A DNA stretch of 64,000 nt. Source: Gordonia hankookensis. Lineage in GTDB: Bacteria; Actinomycetota; Actinomycetes; Mycobacteriales; Mycobacteriaceae. The notes under the pieces are model-generated. The model had not been told where the DNA came from. It did not search any database and was given only the letters and a program-made list of their open reading frames with translations. A program made the translations under genes and the position numbers. This document shows positions 47,282-56,168 of this stretch, one piece after another; the first letter of the stretch is position 1, and each line of letters opens with the position of its first letter. The stretch lies in assembly GCF_014673215.1 (NCBI RefSeq), contig NZ_JACWMS010000003.1, forward strand, positions 124,001 through 188,000, in the 5' to 3' direction.

Positions 47282-47626
47282 ATGACCGACGTAACCGTCC
47301 AGCCCGACTCGCTGACCGCGTATGCGCGCGGGCAACAATCCGCCGCCGCCGAGATCCGAGCGCACACGGCCCGCCAGCGCGGCGAGGTCGGAGCGCTCAC
47401 CATGACCTTCGGCGTCATCGGCGCCGAGTTCCTCGCCGCGACCGCATACGCCCTCGATTCCCGCGCGCACAGCCTCGACGGCGTCGCCGGGCGGCATCAG
47501 AGCCAGGGCGAGCGTAGCCGGGCCGCCACGTCCCGCTACGTCGACACCGACGTCGGCAGTGCGGCGACCGTGACGTCGGCGATGACGCCGTCGGTCGCGC
47601 TCCCCGATCGGGAGCTGCGACTCTGA
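47282..47626 (+). CDS. EspC-like type VII secretion substrate
   Basis: A 114-residue helical protein resembling the EspC/ESX-associated family (PF10824 as recalled), beginning MTDVTVQPDSLTAYA. It is a helix-turn-helix with no signal peptide. It carries the general type VII export signal YxxxD at Y86-D90 (YVDTD), at the usual place after the second helix. It overlaps the next gene, a WxG-NlpC/P60 protein, by a single base (TGATG), so the two are likely made together and may be exported as a pair. No ESX machinery genes are nearby. Confidence 0.75.
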   Translation: MTDVTVQPDSLTAYARGQQSAAAEIRAHTARQRGEVGALTMTFGVIGAEFLAATAYALDSRAHSLDGVAGRHQSQGERSRAATSRYVDTDVGSAATVTSAMTPSVALPDRELRL

Positions 47627-48561
47627 TGCTCACCATCGACATCCTCATCGCGCCCCTCCGGATCCTGATCACCGCGCTCGGCACCGGGGTTCTGCCGTCC
47701 GACAATCCCGCCGACCGGCTCCGCACGGCCACCCCGCAACTCGAACAGATCCGGCAGGCGTCCATCGCCTCCACCGAGCAGGCGTCGCGGACGTGGCATG
47801 GCTCGGGCGCAGACAGTGCCGTCGTCGCCGCCGACCGAAACCACTGCACCATCGCGGACGTCGCCACCACCGGCAGCGAGATCGCGGCGCTGATCGAGGA
47901 GGCCGGACTCAAGGTGAAGGTCGCAGCCGATCACCTCAACGCCCTGATCGACTCGTTTCAGCGCGCAGCGTCGGCGCTCGGGCCGACGCTGTTCAGCCCC
48001 CAGGGCCTGGCGATGATCCTGCCGGTCGCCCTCGATCACGTGGGCCGAGGCATGCAGATCGTGGCACGCGCACAAGCCGAACTGGAGTCGGACACCAACC
48101 GGATGATGGCTCTTGCGCGCCACAACGCACCGGCGGAGGTCAGCGGTCACCCCACCACGCGCGCCGCCGGCGGTATCCCCATCGAGCTGCCCGACGGGTC
48201 CACCTCATACGCACCGGACGAACGAGCCGCCAAGGCCGTCCGTGCAGCCTTGAGCCAGCGCGGCGTGCCCTATGTCTGGGGCGGCACCACGCCCGGCGGC
48301 TTCGACTGCAGCGGGCTCACGCAGTGGTCATACCGCCAGGCCGGGCTGGACCTCCCCCGCCTGGCCCAAGATCAGGACACCGCCGGGGTACCGGTGAGCC
48401 AGTCCCGACTACAGCCCGGCGATCTCGCAGTCTGGGACGGACACGTGGCGATGTATGTGGGCAACAATCAACTCGTGGAGGCAGGCGATCCGGTTCAGGT
48501 GTCACCATTGCGCACCACCAATGCCGGTCAGGGCTTCCAAGGCTTCTTCCGCCCGCGGTGA
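47626..48561 (+). CDS. WxG-like domain fused to NlpC/P60 peptidase
   Basis: Predicted peptidoglycan endopeptidase of 311 aa. Residues 30-170 form an all-alpha segment with a WxG-type turn (W57-H58-G59) as in type VII substrates. Residues 195-311 are the NlpC/P60 (C40) domain, with C228 in GGFDCSGL, H273 in DGHVAMYVG and E285 (NQLVEAG) where the third polar residue sits. There is no signal peptide, so secretion by the preceding EspC-like partner through a type VII system is proposed. It could remodel the own wall, like RipA, or act against rival cells; the sequence does not decide. Confidence 0.85.
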   Translation: MLTIDILIAPLRILITALGTGVLPSDNPADRLRTATPQLEQIRQASIASTEQASRTWHGSGADSAVVAADRNHCTIADVATTGSEIAALIEEAGLKVKVAADHLNALIDSFQRAASALGPTLFSPQGLAMILPVALDHVGRGMQIVARAQAELESDTNRMMALARHNAPAEVSGHPTTRAAGGIPIELPDGSTSYAPDERAAKAVRAALSQRGVPYVWGGTTPGGFDCSGLTQWSYRQAGLDLPRLAQDQDTAGVPVSQSRLQPGDLAVWDGHVAMYVGNNQLVEAGDPVQVSPLRTTNAGQGFQGFFRPR

Positions 48562-48647
48562 CGACGCATGCGCAACGACCGGCGTTCATCGCCCGGTCGC
48601 GGGGGCGCCACCCGAGTTCACAGGTCGGATCGCTACGCTGTGTCCTC

Positions 48648-49934
48648 ATGGCCGGAGACATCGTCCCCATCGAGCTCGGACTCACCGACGGAAACACCTT
48701 CACCCTCTGGGCACCCCGGTGGCGAGAGGGTGACGACGAGTGGGAGGCGTTCCTCGGACTCGACGAGGATCTGTATGGCTTCCCGGGCGTCGCGGAGCTG
48801 GCCGCGTTCATCCGCGCCGGCGACGACAACGACCTCGCCGATCATCCGGCGTGGTCGACGGTCGTCGGAGTGCAGGCCGACGAACTGGTGCCCGACGACA
48901 AGCACACCTACGACCTGGTCGGGGTGCCCGAGCTCGCCGCCGAGGACCCCAGCCCGGAGGTGATCGCCGAACTCGAGGATGCACTCGAGATCGTCCGGAT
49001 CCTCGGCGAGGTCTGCGAACTGACCGTCATCACCAAATTCTTCAACGGCAATCCGATCCTGGGAGCCGTCACCACCGGGACCCGCAACTTCGTCGGACGC
49101 GAGGGCGTCGACCTGTGGGTGCGGATCGGCCGCCTGATCGCGAAGCATTGGGACGACGTCATCGACGCGATCGACGATGTGATCAGCACTCCCGACGTGG
49201 ACGCGGCAGCCGTCTCCACCGCGGAGGCCGAACTCGAGGCCGCCGCCTCGGCCGAAGATGAGGACGAGCCCGACGACGACGATCTCGAGCTGGTCGACGG
49301 CGACGCCGACGATTCCGCGGACGAGACCGATGAAGCGGACGACGACGAAGATGACGACGATGTCGATGACGAGATCGACGACGACGACTTCTGGGCCAAC
49401 ATCGGCATCGATCCGATCCGGATCGTGACCGGCGATGGCGAATACCTTTCCCTGCGTTGCTATCTCGGCGACGACCCGGTGTTCCTCGGCGCCGACGGCA
49501 AGATCTTCGTGTTCACCTCCGCGCGATCGCTGAGCCGCTACCTCGCCGACTCGCGCGACCACGATCTCACCGAGTTGTCGACGTTCGACGAGGTGCGAAC
49601 CTCGGCCACCGACGGTTCACTCGAGTTCGACGTCATCGACGACAACGTGTACGTGTTGCCGGGATTGGTGGACGACATCGCCGACGGTCCGCGCCGCATC
49701 GACCGCAATCAGCTCGACCTCGCGGTCGAACTCCTCACCGATGCAGCGGACTACGCCGACGATGACTCGGTCAACGAGGCCCTCGGCTCGACAACGCCGC
49801 TGGGCTGGTTCGTCGATTACGCGGTCAACCCCGACCCCAAGCGCATGGCACCGAGCCCGCCTTTCGACAACGAGTCCGAAGCCTGGCGTGCGCTGGTACA
49901 CGACTTCGAAGACCGCCTGGTCAAGAAGTCCTGA
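48648..49934 (+). CDS. Highly acidic conserved protein (Rv3311-like)
   Basis: A 428-residue protein without recognised catalytic motif, matching the size and position of M. tuberculosis Rv3311. The first 200 residues contain GLTDGNTFTLWAPRWREGD and a long helical part. Residues about 200-250 are an extremely acidic linker, more than two-thirds D and E, and the last 175 residues form a globular domain ending in VKKS. Homologues are sometimes labelled primosomal protein, but nothing here supports that. It is a single gene with its own start 87 bases after the peptidase. Confidence 0.8.
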   Translation: MAGDIVPIELGLTDGNTFTLWAPRWREGDDEWEAFLGLDEDLYGFPGVAELAAFIRAGDDNDLADHPAWSTVVGVQADELVPDDKHTYDLVGVPELAAEDPSPEVIAELEDALEIVRILGEVCELTVITKFFNGNPILGAVTTGTRNFVGREGVDLWVRIGRLIAKHWDDVIDAIDDVISTPDVDAAAVSTAEAELEAAASAEDEDEPDDDDLELVDGDADDSADETDEADDDEDDDDVDDEIDDDDFWANIGIDPIRIVTGDGEYLSLRCYLGDDPVFLGADGKIFVFTSARSLSRYLADSRDHDLTELSTFDEVRTSATDGSLEFDVIDDNVYVLPGLVDDIADGPRRIDRNQLDLAVELLTDAADYADDDSVNEALGSTTPLGWFVDYAVNPDPKRMAPSPPFDNESEAWRALVHDFEDRLVKKS

Positions 49935-49972
49935 CGCGCGGCCCATCCCCGCCCCCCGTCCCCGACCCCGCT

Positions 49973-50266
49973 GATCGAGTAGGTACCGAGCGCAGCGAGG
50001 CACCGTATCGAGATCGCCCGGCCAACCCCCCCGCCGATCGAGTAGGTACCGAGCGCAGCGAGGCACCGTATCGAGATCACCCGGCCAACCCCCCCCGCCG
50101 ATCGAGTAGGTACCGAGCGCAGCGAGGCACCGTATCGAGATCACCCGGCCAACCCCCCGCTGATCGAGTAGGTACCGAGCGCAGCGAGGCACCGCATCGA
50201 GATCACCCGGCCAACCCCCCGCCGATCGAGTAGGTACCGAGCGCAGCGAGGCACCGCATCGAGATC
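49973..50266. repeat. Five-copy array of a palindromic intergenic repeat
   Basis: Five copies of a 43-base imperfect palindrome (opening GATCGAGTAGGTACCGAGCG and closing CACCGTATCGAGATC or CACCGCATCGAGATC) start at 49973, 50036, 50100, 50162 and 50224. Spacers of 19-21 bases are runs of C with CCGGCCAA, and the period is 62-64 bases. The array fills the gap between two convergent genes and may serve as terminators or as a REP-type element. The first three copies carry GTATCG and the last two GCATCG, which suggests stepwise duplication. Confidence 0.92.
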
Positions 50267-50279
50267 GCCCCGGCCGACC

Positions 50280-51419
50280 TCAGCCCACCAGCACCGCGTA
50301 CCCGGGTTTGATGACGTCGTCGATGAGCGCGAGTCGCTCGTCGAAATGGATGAATGCCGACTTCATCGCATTCACCGTGAACCGCTCGAAGTCGGCCCAG
50401 CCGTACCCGAACTGCTGGGCCAGTCGGTAGAACTCCTTGCTCATGGTGGTGTCGCTCATGAGCCGATTGTCGGTGTTGACCGTCACCCGGAAGCGCAGGC
50501 GAGCGAGGACGTTGAACGGATGCTCCGCGATCGAGGCGACCGCACCCGTCTGGACGTTGGAACTCGGGCACAGCTCCAGCGGGATACGCTTGTCCCGCAC
50601 CATGTTCGCGATCTGCCCAAGCTCCACTCCGTCGAACGACTCGGCGGCCAGGTCCGTGCCCGGCGGCAACGTGATGTCGTCGATGACCCGGACCCCGTGC
50701 CCGAGGCGATCGGTGCCGCAGAAAGCGATCGCCTCATGGATCGACGGCAACCCGAACGCCTCACCGGCGTGAATGGTGAAGTGCGCGTTGTTCGCGCGCA
50801 TGAACTCGAACGCATCGAGATGCCGGGTCGGCGGATTTCCCGCCTCGGCACCCGCGATGTCGAAGCCCACCACACCGTCGTCCCGGTATCGCACCGCCAG
50901 CTCGGCGATCTCCTGCGACCGGGCGGCGTGGCGCATGGCGGTCACCAGGCACCGCACCAGGATCGGACGCCCCTGCGCCTCGGCCTCTGCCTCCCCGTCG
51001 CGAAAACCCGCCAGCACCGCCTCCACCACCTCATCGAGCGTCATCCCGCGTGCGAGGTGTTGCTCGGGCGCGTATCGCACCTCGGCGTACACCACCCCGT
51101 CGGCAGCCAGATCTCGCACGCATTCGAGAGCCACACGTCTCAGCGCAGACGGGGTCTGCATCACCGCGACGGTATGCGCGAACGTCTCGAGATAGCGCTC
51201 GAGCGAACCGCTGTCCGCCGCGTCACGGAACCAGCGGGCCAGCGATTCCGCGTCGTCGGCCGGAAGGTCCGGATAGCCCACCTCGCGCGCTAGTTCGAGA
51301 ACTGTCGCCGGGCGCAGACCGCCGTCGAGGTGATCGTGGAGCACCACCTTGGGTGCCAGCGAGATGTTGGGGAGGTCCAGCGGCCGCCCGGGCGGCGTCG
51401 TCGGGTCGTCGGGCGTCAT
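50280..51419 (-). CDS. add: Adenosine deaminase
   Basis: Converts adenosine and deoxyadenosine to inosine forms. The 379-residue protein carries the zinc-binding VLHDHLDGG near 27-35, TIHAGEAFG (catalytic glutamate), the base histidine of [11 protein letters not shown] and the zinc aspartate of [11 protein letters not shown]. The usual SLNTDDP is changed to VNTDNR, a form seen in mycobacterial orthologues. It ends the cdd-deoA-add operon and overlaps the deoA stop by four bases. It abuts the repeat array, which may stop its transcript. Confidence 0.94.
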   Translation of the reverse strand: MTPDDPTTPPGRPLDLPNISLAPKVVLHDHLDGGLRPATVLELAREVGYPDLPADDAESLARWFRDAADSGSLERYLETFAHTVAVMQTPSALRRVALECVRDLAADGVVYAEVRYAPEQHLARGMTLDEVVEAVLAGFRDGEAEAEAQGRPILVRCLVTAMRHAARSQEIAELAVRYRDDGVVGFDIAGAEAGNPPTRHLDAFEFMRANNAHFTIHAGEAFGLPSIHEAIAFCGTDRLGHGVRVIDDITLPPGTDLAAESFDGVELGQIANMVRDKRIPLELCPSSNVQTGAVASIAEHPFNVLARLRFRVTVNTDNRLMSDTTMSKEFYRLAQQFGYGWADFERFTVNAMKSAFIHFDERLALIDDVIKPGYAVLVG

Positions 51420-52897
51420 GAACCGACGGTAACGCGGTCGGCGACCAACGGCCTGCGTTGTGGCGCAGAATCTCCGATTCCGACCGCGGTCGCCAATGCG
51501 GCCCGCGCCGCGGCAAGGCGCTCCGGGGTCTGGGTGTGCAGCGTGAACAACCGATCGCCCGCCGTCACCCGATCGCCCGGCTTGGCGTGCAACGTGATTC
51601 CGGCCTCGGCCTGCACCGCCTCACCCGGGACGGCGCGCCCCGCGCCGAGACGCCACGCCGCGACCCCGACCGCCATCGCATCGAGCCGTGTGACGATCCC
51701 CGACTGCGTGGCCTGCACCGACTCGGTGTGCCGGGCACGAGGCAGCGGCGCATCGGGGTCGCCGCCCTGCGCCGCGATCATCGCGCGCCAGGTGTCCATC
51801 GCGGTCCCGTCTGCCAGATGTTGTGCAGGATCTGCATCGGTGAGGCCTGCCGCGTCGAGCATCTCCCGTGCCAGCGCAAGCGTCAGCTCGACCACGTCGG
51901 CGGGGCCGCCGCCGGCGAGCACCTCCACCGACTCGGCGACCTCAAGCGCGTTGCCCGCGGTGCGACCGAGAGGGGTGTTCATATCCGTCAGCAGGGCGGT
52001 CGTCGACACGCCCGCCGCATGCCCGAGCCACACCATCGTCTCGGCGAGCTCCCGGCTCTGCTCTTCCGCCTTGAGAAAGGCCCCGCTACCGAACTTCACG
52101 TCGAGGACCAGCGCCCCGGTGCCCTCGGCGATCTTCTTGCTCATGATCGAGCTGGCCACCAGTGGAATGGATTCGACGGTCCCGGTCACATCGCGCAACG
52201 CATAGAGACGCCGATCGGCGGGCGCGAGGTCACCTCCGGCGGCGCACACCACCGCACCGACCCGTTCGAGTTGCTCGCTCATCTCGGCGGCAGAAATGTC
52301 GGCACGCCAGCCCCGGATCGACTCGAGCTTGTCCAGAGTTCCGCCCGTGTGGCCCAGCCCGCGGCCGGACAGCTGGGGAACTGCCACGCCGAACGAGGCA
52401 ACCAGCGGCGCCAACGGCAGCGTGATCTTGTCCCCGACACCGCCCGTCGAATGCTTGTCGACGGTCACCAACCGACGGCCACCACGCCGCAGGCCGGAAA
52501 AGTCCATCCGCCGTCCCGAATCGATCATCGCCTGCGTCCACCGCGAGATCTCACGACGATTCATCCCACGAAGGAAGATCGCCATCAACAGGGCGGACAT
52601 CTGCTCGTCGACCACGCGCCCGCTCGCTCCGCTCCCGGCGCCGTGCTGATTCGGCCCGCTCGCTCCGCTCCCGGCGCCCTGCCGATTCGGCCCGCTCGCT
52701 CCGCTCCCGGCGCCGCTCGAATCCGGCCCGCTCGCTCCGCTCCCGGCGCCGTGCGTATACCGGTCGATCACCCAGTCGATCTGACTGTCCGTCAGCTCTC
52801 CGCCATCGCGTTTGGTGGTGATCACCGAGATCGCGTCGATGATCTCGGCATCCTCGGCACCGCTCCGATCCGCCAACGTCGACTCCTGATCGCTCAT
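51416..52897 (-). CDS. deoA: Thymidine phosphorylase with repeat-expanded hinge
   Basis: Phosphorolyses thymidine to thymine and deoxyribose-1-phosphate. The 493-residue length exceeds the usual 430-440. The signature [13 protein letters not shown] is at about 147-159, and the rest of the alpha/beta domain follows. Residues 50-93 form an added segment, three and a part copies of GAGSGASGP plus three variable residues, inserted between the normal WVIDRYTHG and VVDEQMSAL, where other family members have two or three residues. The frame is kept, so the protein is probably still made. It lies between cdd and add, overlapping both by four bases. Confidence 0.92.
   Translation of the reverse strand: MSDQESTLADRSGAEDAEIIDAISVITTKRDGGELTDSQIDWVIDRYTHGAGSGASGPDSSGAGSGASGPNRQGAGSGASGPNQHGAGSGASGRVVDEQMSALLMAIFLRGMNRREISRWTQAMIDSGRRMDFSGLRRGGRRLVTVDKHSTGGVGDKITLPLAPLVASFGVAVPQLSGRGLGHTGGTLDKLESIRGWRADISAAEMSEQLERVGAVVCAAGGDLAPADRRLYALRDVTGTVESIPLVASSIMSKKIAEGTGALVLDVKFGSGAFLKAEEQSRELAETMVWLGHAAGVSTTALLTDMNTPLGRTAGNALEVAESVEVLAGGGPADVVELTLALAREMLDAAGLTDADPAQHLADGTAMDTWRAMIAAQGGDPDAPLPRARHTESVQATQSGIVTRLDAMAVGVAAWRLGAGRAVPGEAVQAEAGITLHAKPGDRVTAGDRLFTLHTQTPERLAAARAALATAVGIGDSAPQRRPLVADRVTVGS
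52619..52750. repeat. 36-bp in-frame tandem repeat inside deoA
   Basis: A 24-base core, CCCGCTCGCTCCGCTCCCGG followed by CGCC on the plus strand, occurs four times at 52619, 52655, 52691 and 52727. The period is exactly 36 bases (12 codons) and the linkers vary. All four cores are identical while linkers differ, which points to recent expansion. It encodes the extra residues 50-93 of deoA. Confidence 0.95.
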
Positions 52898-53295
52898 CGG
52901 CCCGCCGCCAGATCATCGGGGCCGAACGCATCGGGCAGCAGATGGCCCAGGGTCGTCGACCCGCGCGGGTGGTCCACCGCCAGCCCGGGACCACCGTGTT
53001 CGAGCAGCACCTGCCGGCACCGACCACAGGGCATGAGGATCTCGCCCCGGGAGTCGCAGACCGACACCGCGATCAGCCGTCCCCCGCCCGTCGCGAACAG
53101 ATGTGCGCAGAGTGCGATCTCGGCGCAGATGCCGAGTCCGTATGAGACATTTTCCACATTGCAGCCCAGAACCAGGCGTCCATCGAGGGTGAGCCCGGAT
53201 GCGCCGACCGGAAACCCGGAATACGGAGCATAGGCTCGATCCAGCATCGATGATGCCTTGTCCCGCAACAGATTCCAGTCAATCTCGGGAACCAA
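52894..53295 (-). CDS. cdd: Cytidine deaminase
   Basis: Deaminates cytidine and deoxycytidine. The 133-residue protein has the zinc ligands C57, C90 and C93 and the catalytic E59 in GICAEI and PCGRC. The sequence LMPCGRCRQVLLEHGGPG matches M. tuberculosis Cdd. The start is TTG 53295, six bases after GAGGAG; no ATG fits the family start. It is first in the cdd-deoA-add operon and divergent from sdhCDAB. Confidence 0.93.
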   Translation of the reverse strand: MVPEIDWNLLRDKASSMLDRAYAPYSGFPVGASGLTLDGRLVLGCNVENVSYGLGICAEIALCAHLFATGGGRLIAVSVCDSRGEILMPCGRCRQVLLEHGGPGLAVDHPRGSTTLGHLLPDAFGPDDLAAGR

Positions 53296-53355
53296 ACCGA
53301 ACTCCTCACAATCGGCACGGACGACCAGGATGTGACATCCCTTACCAGCGCAAAG

Positions 53356-53374
53356 CTTGGTAAGGCAAACCTAA
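53356..53374. promoter_or_regulatory. IdeR/DtxR-like iron box between cdd and sdhC
   Basis: CTTGGTAAGGCAAACCTAA matches the 19-base IdeR consensus TTAGGTTAGGCTAACCTAA at 15 positions, with the right half AGGCAAACCTAA nearly perfect. It lies 146 bases before the sdhC ATG and 61 bases before the cdd start. Binding by IdeR would make the iron-rich succinate dehydrogenase genes respond to iron. Which gene it controls is not certain. Confidence 0.6.
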
Positions 53375-53519
53375 GTCGAGATCAGTTGTCGCCCAAATCG
53401 GTTCGGGCAATTTATGCGCGGGGTCAGCATAGGTTTAAAGTCTCTTGCATGGGTCCACGGCCGAGCCTGATAATGCCGACTCGGCACATCCATCGACGCT
53501 GTTGGAGGCCAATTTCCCG

Positions 53520-53927
53520 ATGAGCACCCCGACCGAGGTAGCACCGGACCCGGTGCGCAAACGCTCCCTGTATCGCGGCGACCCAGGCATGTGGTCGTGG
53601 GTGTTGCACCGGATCACCGGTGTCACCATCTTCTTCTTCTTGTTCGTCCACGTGCTGGACACCGCGGTCATCAGGATCGATCCGAACAAGTACTCCGAGG
53701 TCATCGAGACCTACAAAACGCCGATCATCGGCCTGATGGAGATCGCACTCGTCGCCTGCGTGCTGTACCACGCGTTCAACGGCGTCCGCATCATCCTGAT
53801 CGACTTCTGGTCGAAGGGCCCCAAGTACCAGCGGCAGATGCTGTGGGCGATCGTGACCGTCTTCGTCATCGTGTTCGGCGCGGCGGCCATCCGCCTGCTG
53901 CAGATCCTGATCACCCACTCGTTCTAG
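53520..53927 (+). CDS. sdhC: Succinate dehydrogenase cytochrome b subunit
   Basis: A membrane-anchor subunit of complex II that binds heme b and quinone. The 135-residue protein has three transmembrane helices: about 30-48 (WVLHRITGVTIFFFLFVHV, with the H34-R35 quinone-site pair and H47 as a likely heme ligand), 74-96 and 108-128. The start is ATG 53520, behind GGAGG; the frame upstream of it is untranslated leader. It is first in sdhCDAB. Confidence 0.95.
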   Translation: MSTPTEVAPDPVRKRSLYRGDPGMWSWVLHRITGVTIFFFLFVHVLDTAVIRIDPNKYSEVIETYKTPIIGLMEIALVACVLYHAFNGVRIILIDFWSKGPKYQRQMLWAIVTVFVIVFGAAAIRLLQILITHSF

Positions 53928-53937
53928 GAGGCACCTG

Positions 53938-54396
53938 ATGACTGCATCGCAAGCCACTCCGGGTGCCGCCAAAACGCTGGGCACCGAGTACGACCGGCCC
54001 GCGAGTCTGGACAACCCGCGGTCGCCGCGCATGCGCAAGGGCGGCAACTTCGAGAAGTACGCCTGGCTGTTCATGCGCTTCTCGGGTCTGGCCCTGATCA
54101 TCCTGACCATCGGTCACATGTTCATCATGCTCGCCTGGGACGACGGCGTGCACCGCATCGACGCCTCGTTCGTCGCGGCGCGGTGGCGTGAGCCGTTCTG
54201 GCAGATCTGGGATCTCACCATGCTCTGGCTCGCCCAGCTGCACGGCGGCAACGGCGTCCGGACCGTGATCGCGGACTACTCGCGCAAGGACTCCACCCGA
54301 TTCTGGCTGAACGTGCTGCTCGGCATCTCGATGATCCTGGTGCTCGTGCTCGGCACGTACGCGCTGCTGACCTTCGACGTGAACAGCGTCGGCTAG
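53938..54396 (+). CDS. sdhD: Succinate dehydrogenase hydrophobic anchor subunit
   Basis: The second membrane anchor, 152 aa, with three helices (about 44-66, 90-112 and 122-144). The first holds MRFSGLALIILTIGHMFIM, whose serine and histidine fit the quinone/heme region, and QLHGGNGVRTV is the loop shared with SdhC. It follows sdhC by ten bases and precedes sdhA by 17. Confidence 0.94.
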   Translation: MTASQATPGAAKTLGTEYDRPASLDNPRSPRMRKGGNFEKYAWLFMRFSGLALIILTIGHMFIMLAWDDGVHRIDASFVAARWREPFWQIWDLTMLWLAQLHGGNGVRTVIADYSRKDSTRFWLNVLLGISMILVLVLGTYALLTFDVNSVG

Positions 54397-54413
54397 AGGA
54401 GATTGACGAACTT

Positions 54414-56168
54414 ATGCAGGAACATCGCTACGACGTTGTCATCGTTGGGGCCGGAGGCGCCGGGATGCGCGCCGCCATCGAGTCCGCGCCCCGCGCCCGG
54501 ACCGCGGTCCTGACCAAGCTCTACCCCACCCGCAGCCACACCGGCGCCGCCCAGGGCGGTATGTGCGCCGCACTGGCGAACGTGGAAGAGGACAACTGGG
54601 AGTGGCACACCTTCGACACCGTCAAGGGCGGCGACTACCTCGCCGACCAGGATGCGGTCGAGATCATGGCCAAGGAGGCCATCGACGCGGTCCTCGACCT
54701 CGAGAAGATGGGACTCCCGTTCAACCGGACCCCCGAGGGCAAGATCGATCAGCGCCGATTCGGCGGCCACACCCGCGACCACGGCAAGTCCCCGGTCCGC
54801 CGTGCGTGCTACGCCGCCGACCGCACCGGCCACATGATCCTGCAGACCCTGTATCAGAACTGCGTCAAGAACGACGTCGAGTTCTTCAACGAGTTCTACG
54901 CCCTCGACATCTGCCTCGGTGAGAACGAGAACGGCGAGTCGGTGGCGACGGGCGTCGTCGCCTACGAGCTGTCGACCGGCGAGATCCACGTGTTCCACGC
55001 CAAGTCGATCGTGTTCGCGACCGGCGGCTCGGGACGCATGTACAAGACCACATCCAATGCCCACACCCTCACCGGTGACGGCATGGGCATCGTCTTCCGC
55101 AAGGGACTTCCCTTGGAAGACATGGAGTTCCATCAGTTCCATCCGACCGGCCTGGCCGGACTCGGCATCCTCATCTCCGAGGCCGTCCGCGGCGAGGGCG
55201 GCATCCTGCGCAACGCCGACGGCGAGCGCTTCATGGAGCGGTACGCGCCGACCATCAAGGACCTCGCCCCACGCGACATCGTGGCCCGGTCGATGGTTCT
55301 CGAGGTTCTCGAAGGACGCGGCGCCGGCCCGAACAAGGACTACGTCTACATCGACGTGACCCACCTCGGCGAGGACGTGCTCAACGAGAAGCTGCCCGAC
55401 ATCACCGAGTTCGCCCGCACCTACCTCGGCGTCGACCCGGTCACCGAGTACGTCCCGGTGTATCCGACCTGTCATTACGTGATGGGCGGTATCCCGACCA
55501 ACATCGAGGGCCAGGTTCTGCGCAACAACGACGAGGTCGTCCACGGCCTGTACGCGGCGGGTGAATGCGCCTGTGTCTCGGTGCACGGCGCCAATCGCCT
55601 CGGTACCAACTCTCTGCTGGACATCAACGTCTTCGGACGTCGTGCCGGTATCGCCGCGGCCGAGTACGCCACGTCCGCCGACTTCGTCGAGTTGCCCGAG
55701 AACCCGACCAAGATGGTCGACACCTGGCTGGAACTGATGTTGTCGGACCACGGACACGAACGCGTCGCCGACATCCGCACCGAATTGCAGGTGACGATGG
55801 ACAACAACGCCTCGGTGTTCCGCACCGAGGAGACCCTCAAGCAGGCACTCACCGACGTCCACGCACTCAAGGAGCGCTACTCACACGTCCGTGTCCACGA
55901 CAAGGGCAAGCGCTTCAACAGCGATCTCCTCGAAGCGATCGAGCTCGGCTTCCTGTTGGAGATGGCGGAGGTGACGGTGGTCGGCGCGCTGAACCGCAAG
56001 GAGTCGCGCGGCGGTCACGCCCGCGAGGACTACCCCGACCGGGACGACGTCAACTACATGCGCCACACGATGGCCTACAAGAAGGGCACCGACCTTCTCT
56101 CGGACATCGAGTTGGATTACAAGCCCGTGGTGCAGACCCGCTACGAGCCGATGGAGCGTAAGTACTGA
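54414..56168 (+). CDS. sdhA: Succinate dehydrogenase flavoprotein subunit
   Basis: Oxidises succinate to fumarate at a covalently bound FAD. The 584-residue protein has the dinucleotide motif VIVGAGGAGMRAA at 9-21 and the flavinylated histidine H42 in RSHTGAAQGG. The fumarate-reductase/SDH HPTGL segment is at about 243-247 (FHPTGLAG) and the active-site arginine in HGANRLGTNSLLD. The start is ATG 54414, eight bases after GGAG. Confidence 0.97.
   Translation: MQEHRYDVVIVGAGGAGMRAAIESAPRARTAVLTKLYPTRSHTGAAQGGMCAALANVEEDNWEWHTFDTVKGGDYLADQDAVEIMAKEAIDAVLDLEKMGLPFNRTPEGKIDQRRFGGHTRDHGKSPVRRACYAADRTGHMILQTLYQNCVKNDVEFFNEFYALDICLGENENGESVATGVVAYELSTGEIHVFHAKSIVFATGGSGRMYKTTSNAHTLTGDGMGIVFRKGLPLEDMEFHQFHPTGLAGLGILISEAVRGEGGILRNADGERFMERYAPTIKDLAPRDIVARSMVLEVLEGRGAGPNKDYVYIDVTHLGEDVLNEKLPDITEFARTYLGVDPVTEYVPVYPTCHYVMGGIPTNIEGQVLRNNDEVVHGLYAAGECACVSVHGANRLGTNSLLDINVFGRRAGIAAAEYATSADFVELPENPTKMVDTWLELMLSDHGHERVADIRTELQVTMDNNASVFRTEETLKQALTDVHALKERYSHVRVHDKGKRFNSDLLEAIELGFLLEMAEVTVVGALNRKESRGGHAREDYPDRDDVNYMRHTMAYKKGTDLLSDIELDYKPVVQTRYEPMERKY

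Noticed and set aside
49973..50266. CRISPR array
   Set aside because: Spacers are nearly the same low-complexity C-rich sequence in each interval rather than unique, the repeat is palindromic and longer than usual, and no cas genes are present.
54393..55862. Minus-strand frame opposite sdhA
   Set aside because: sdhA is beyond doubt and the antisense protein has no motif.
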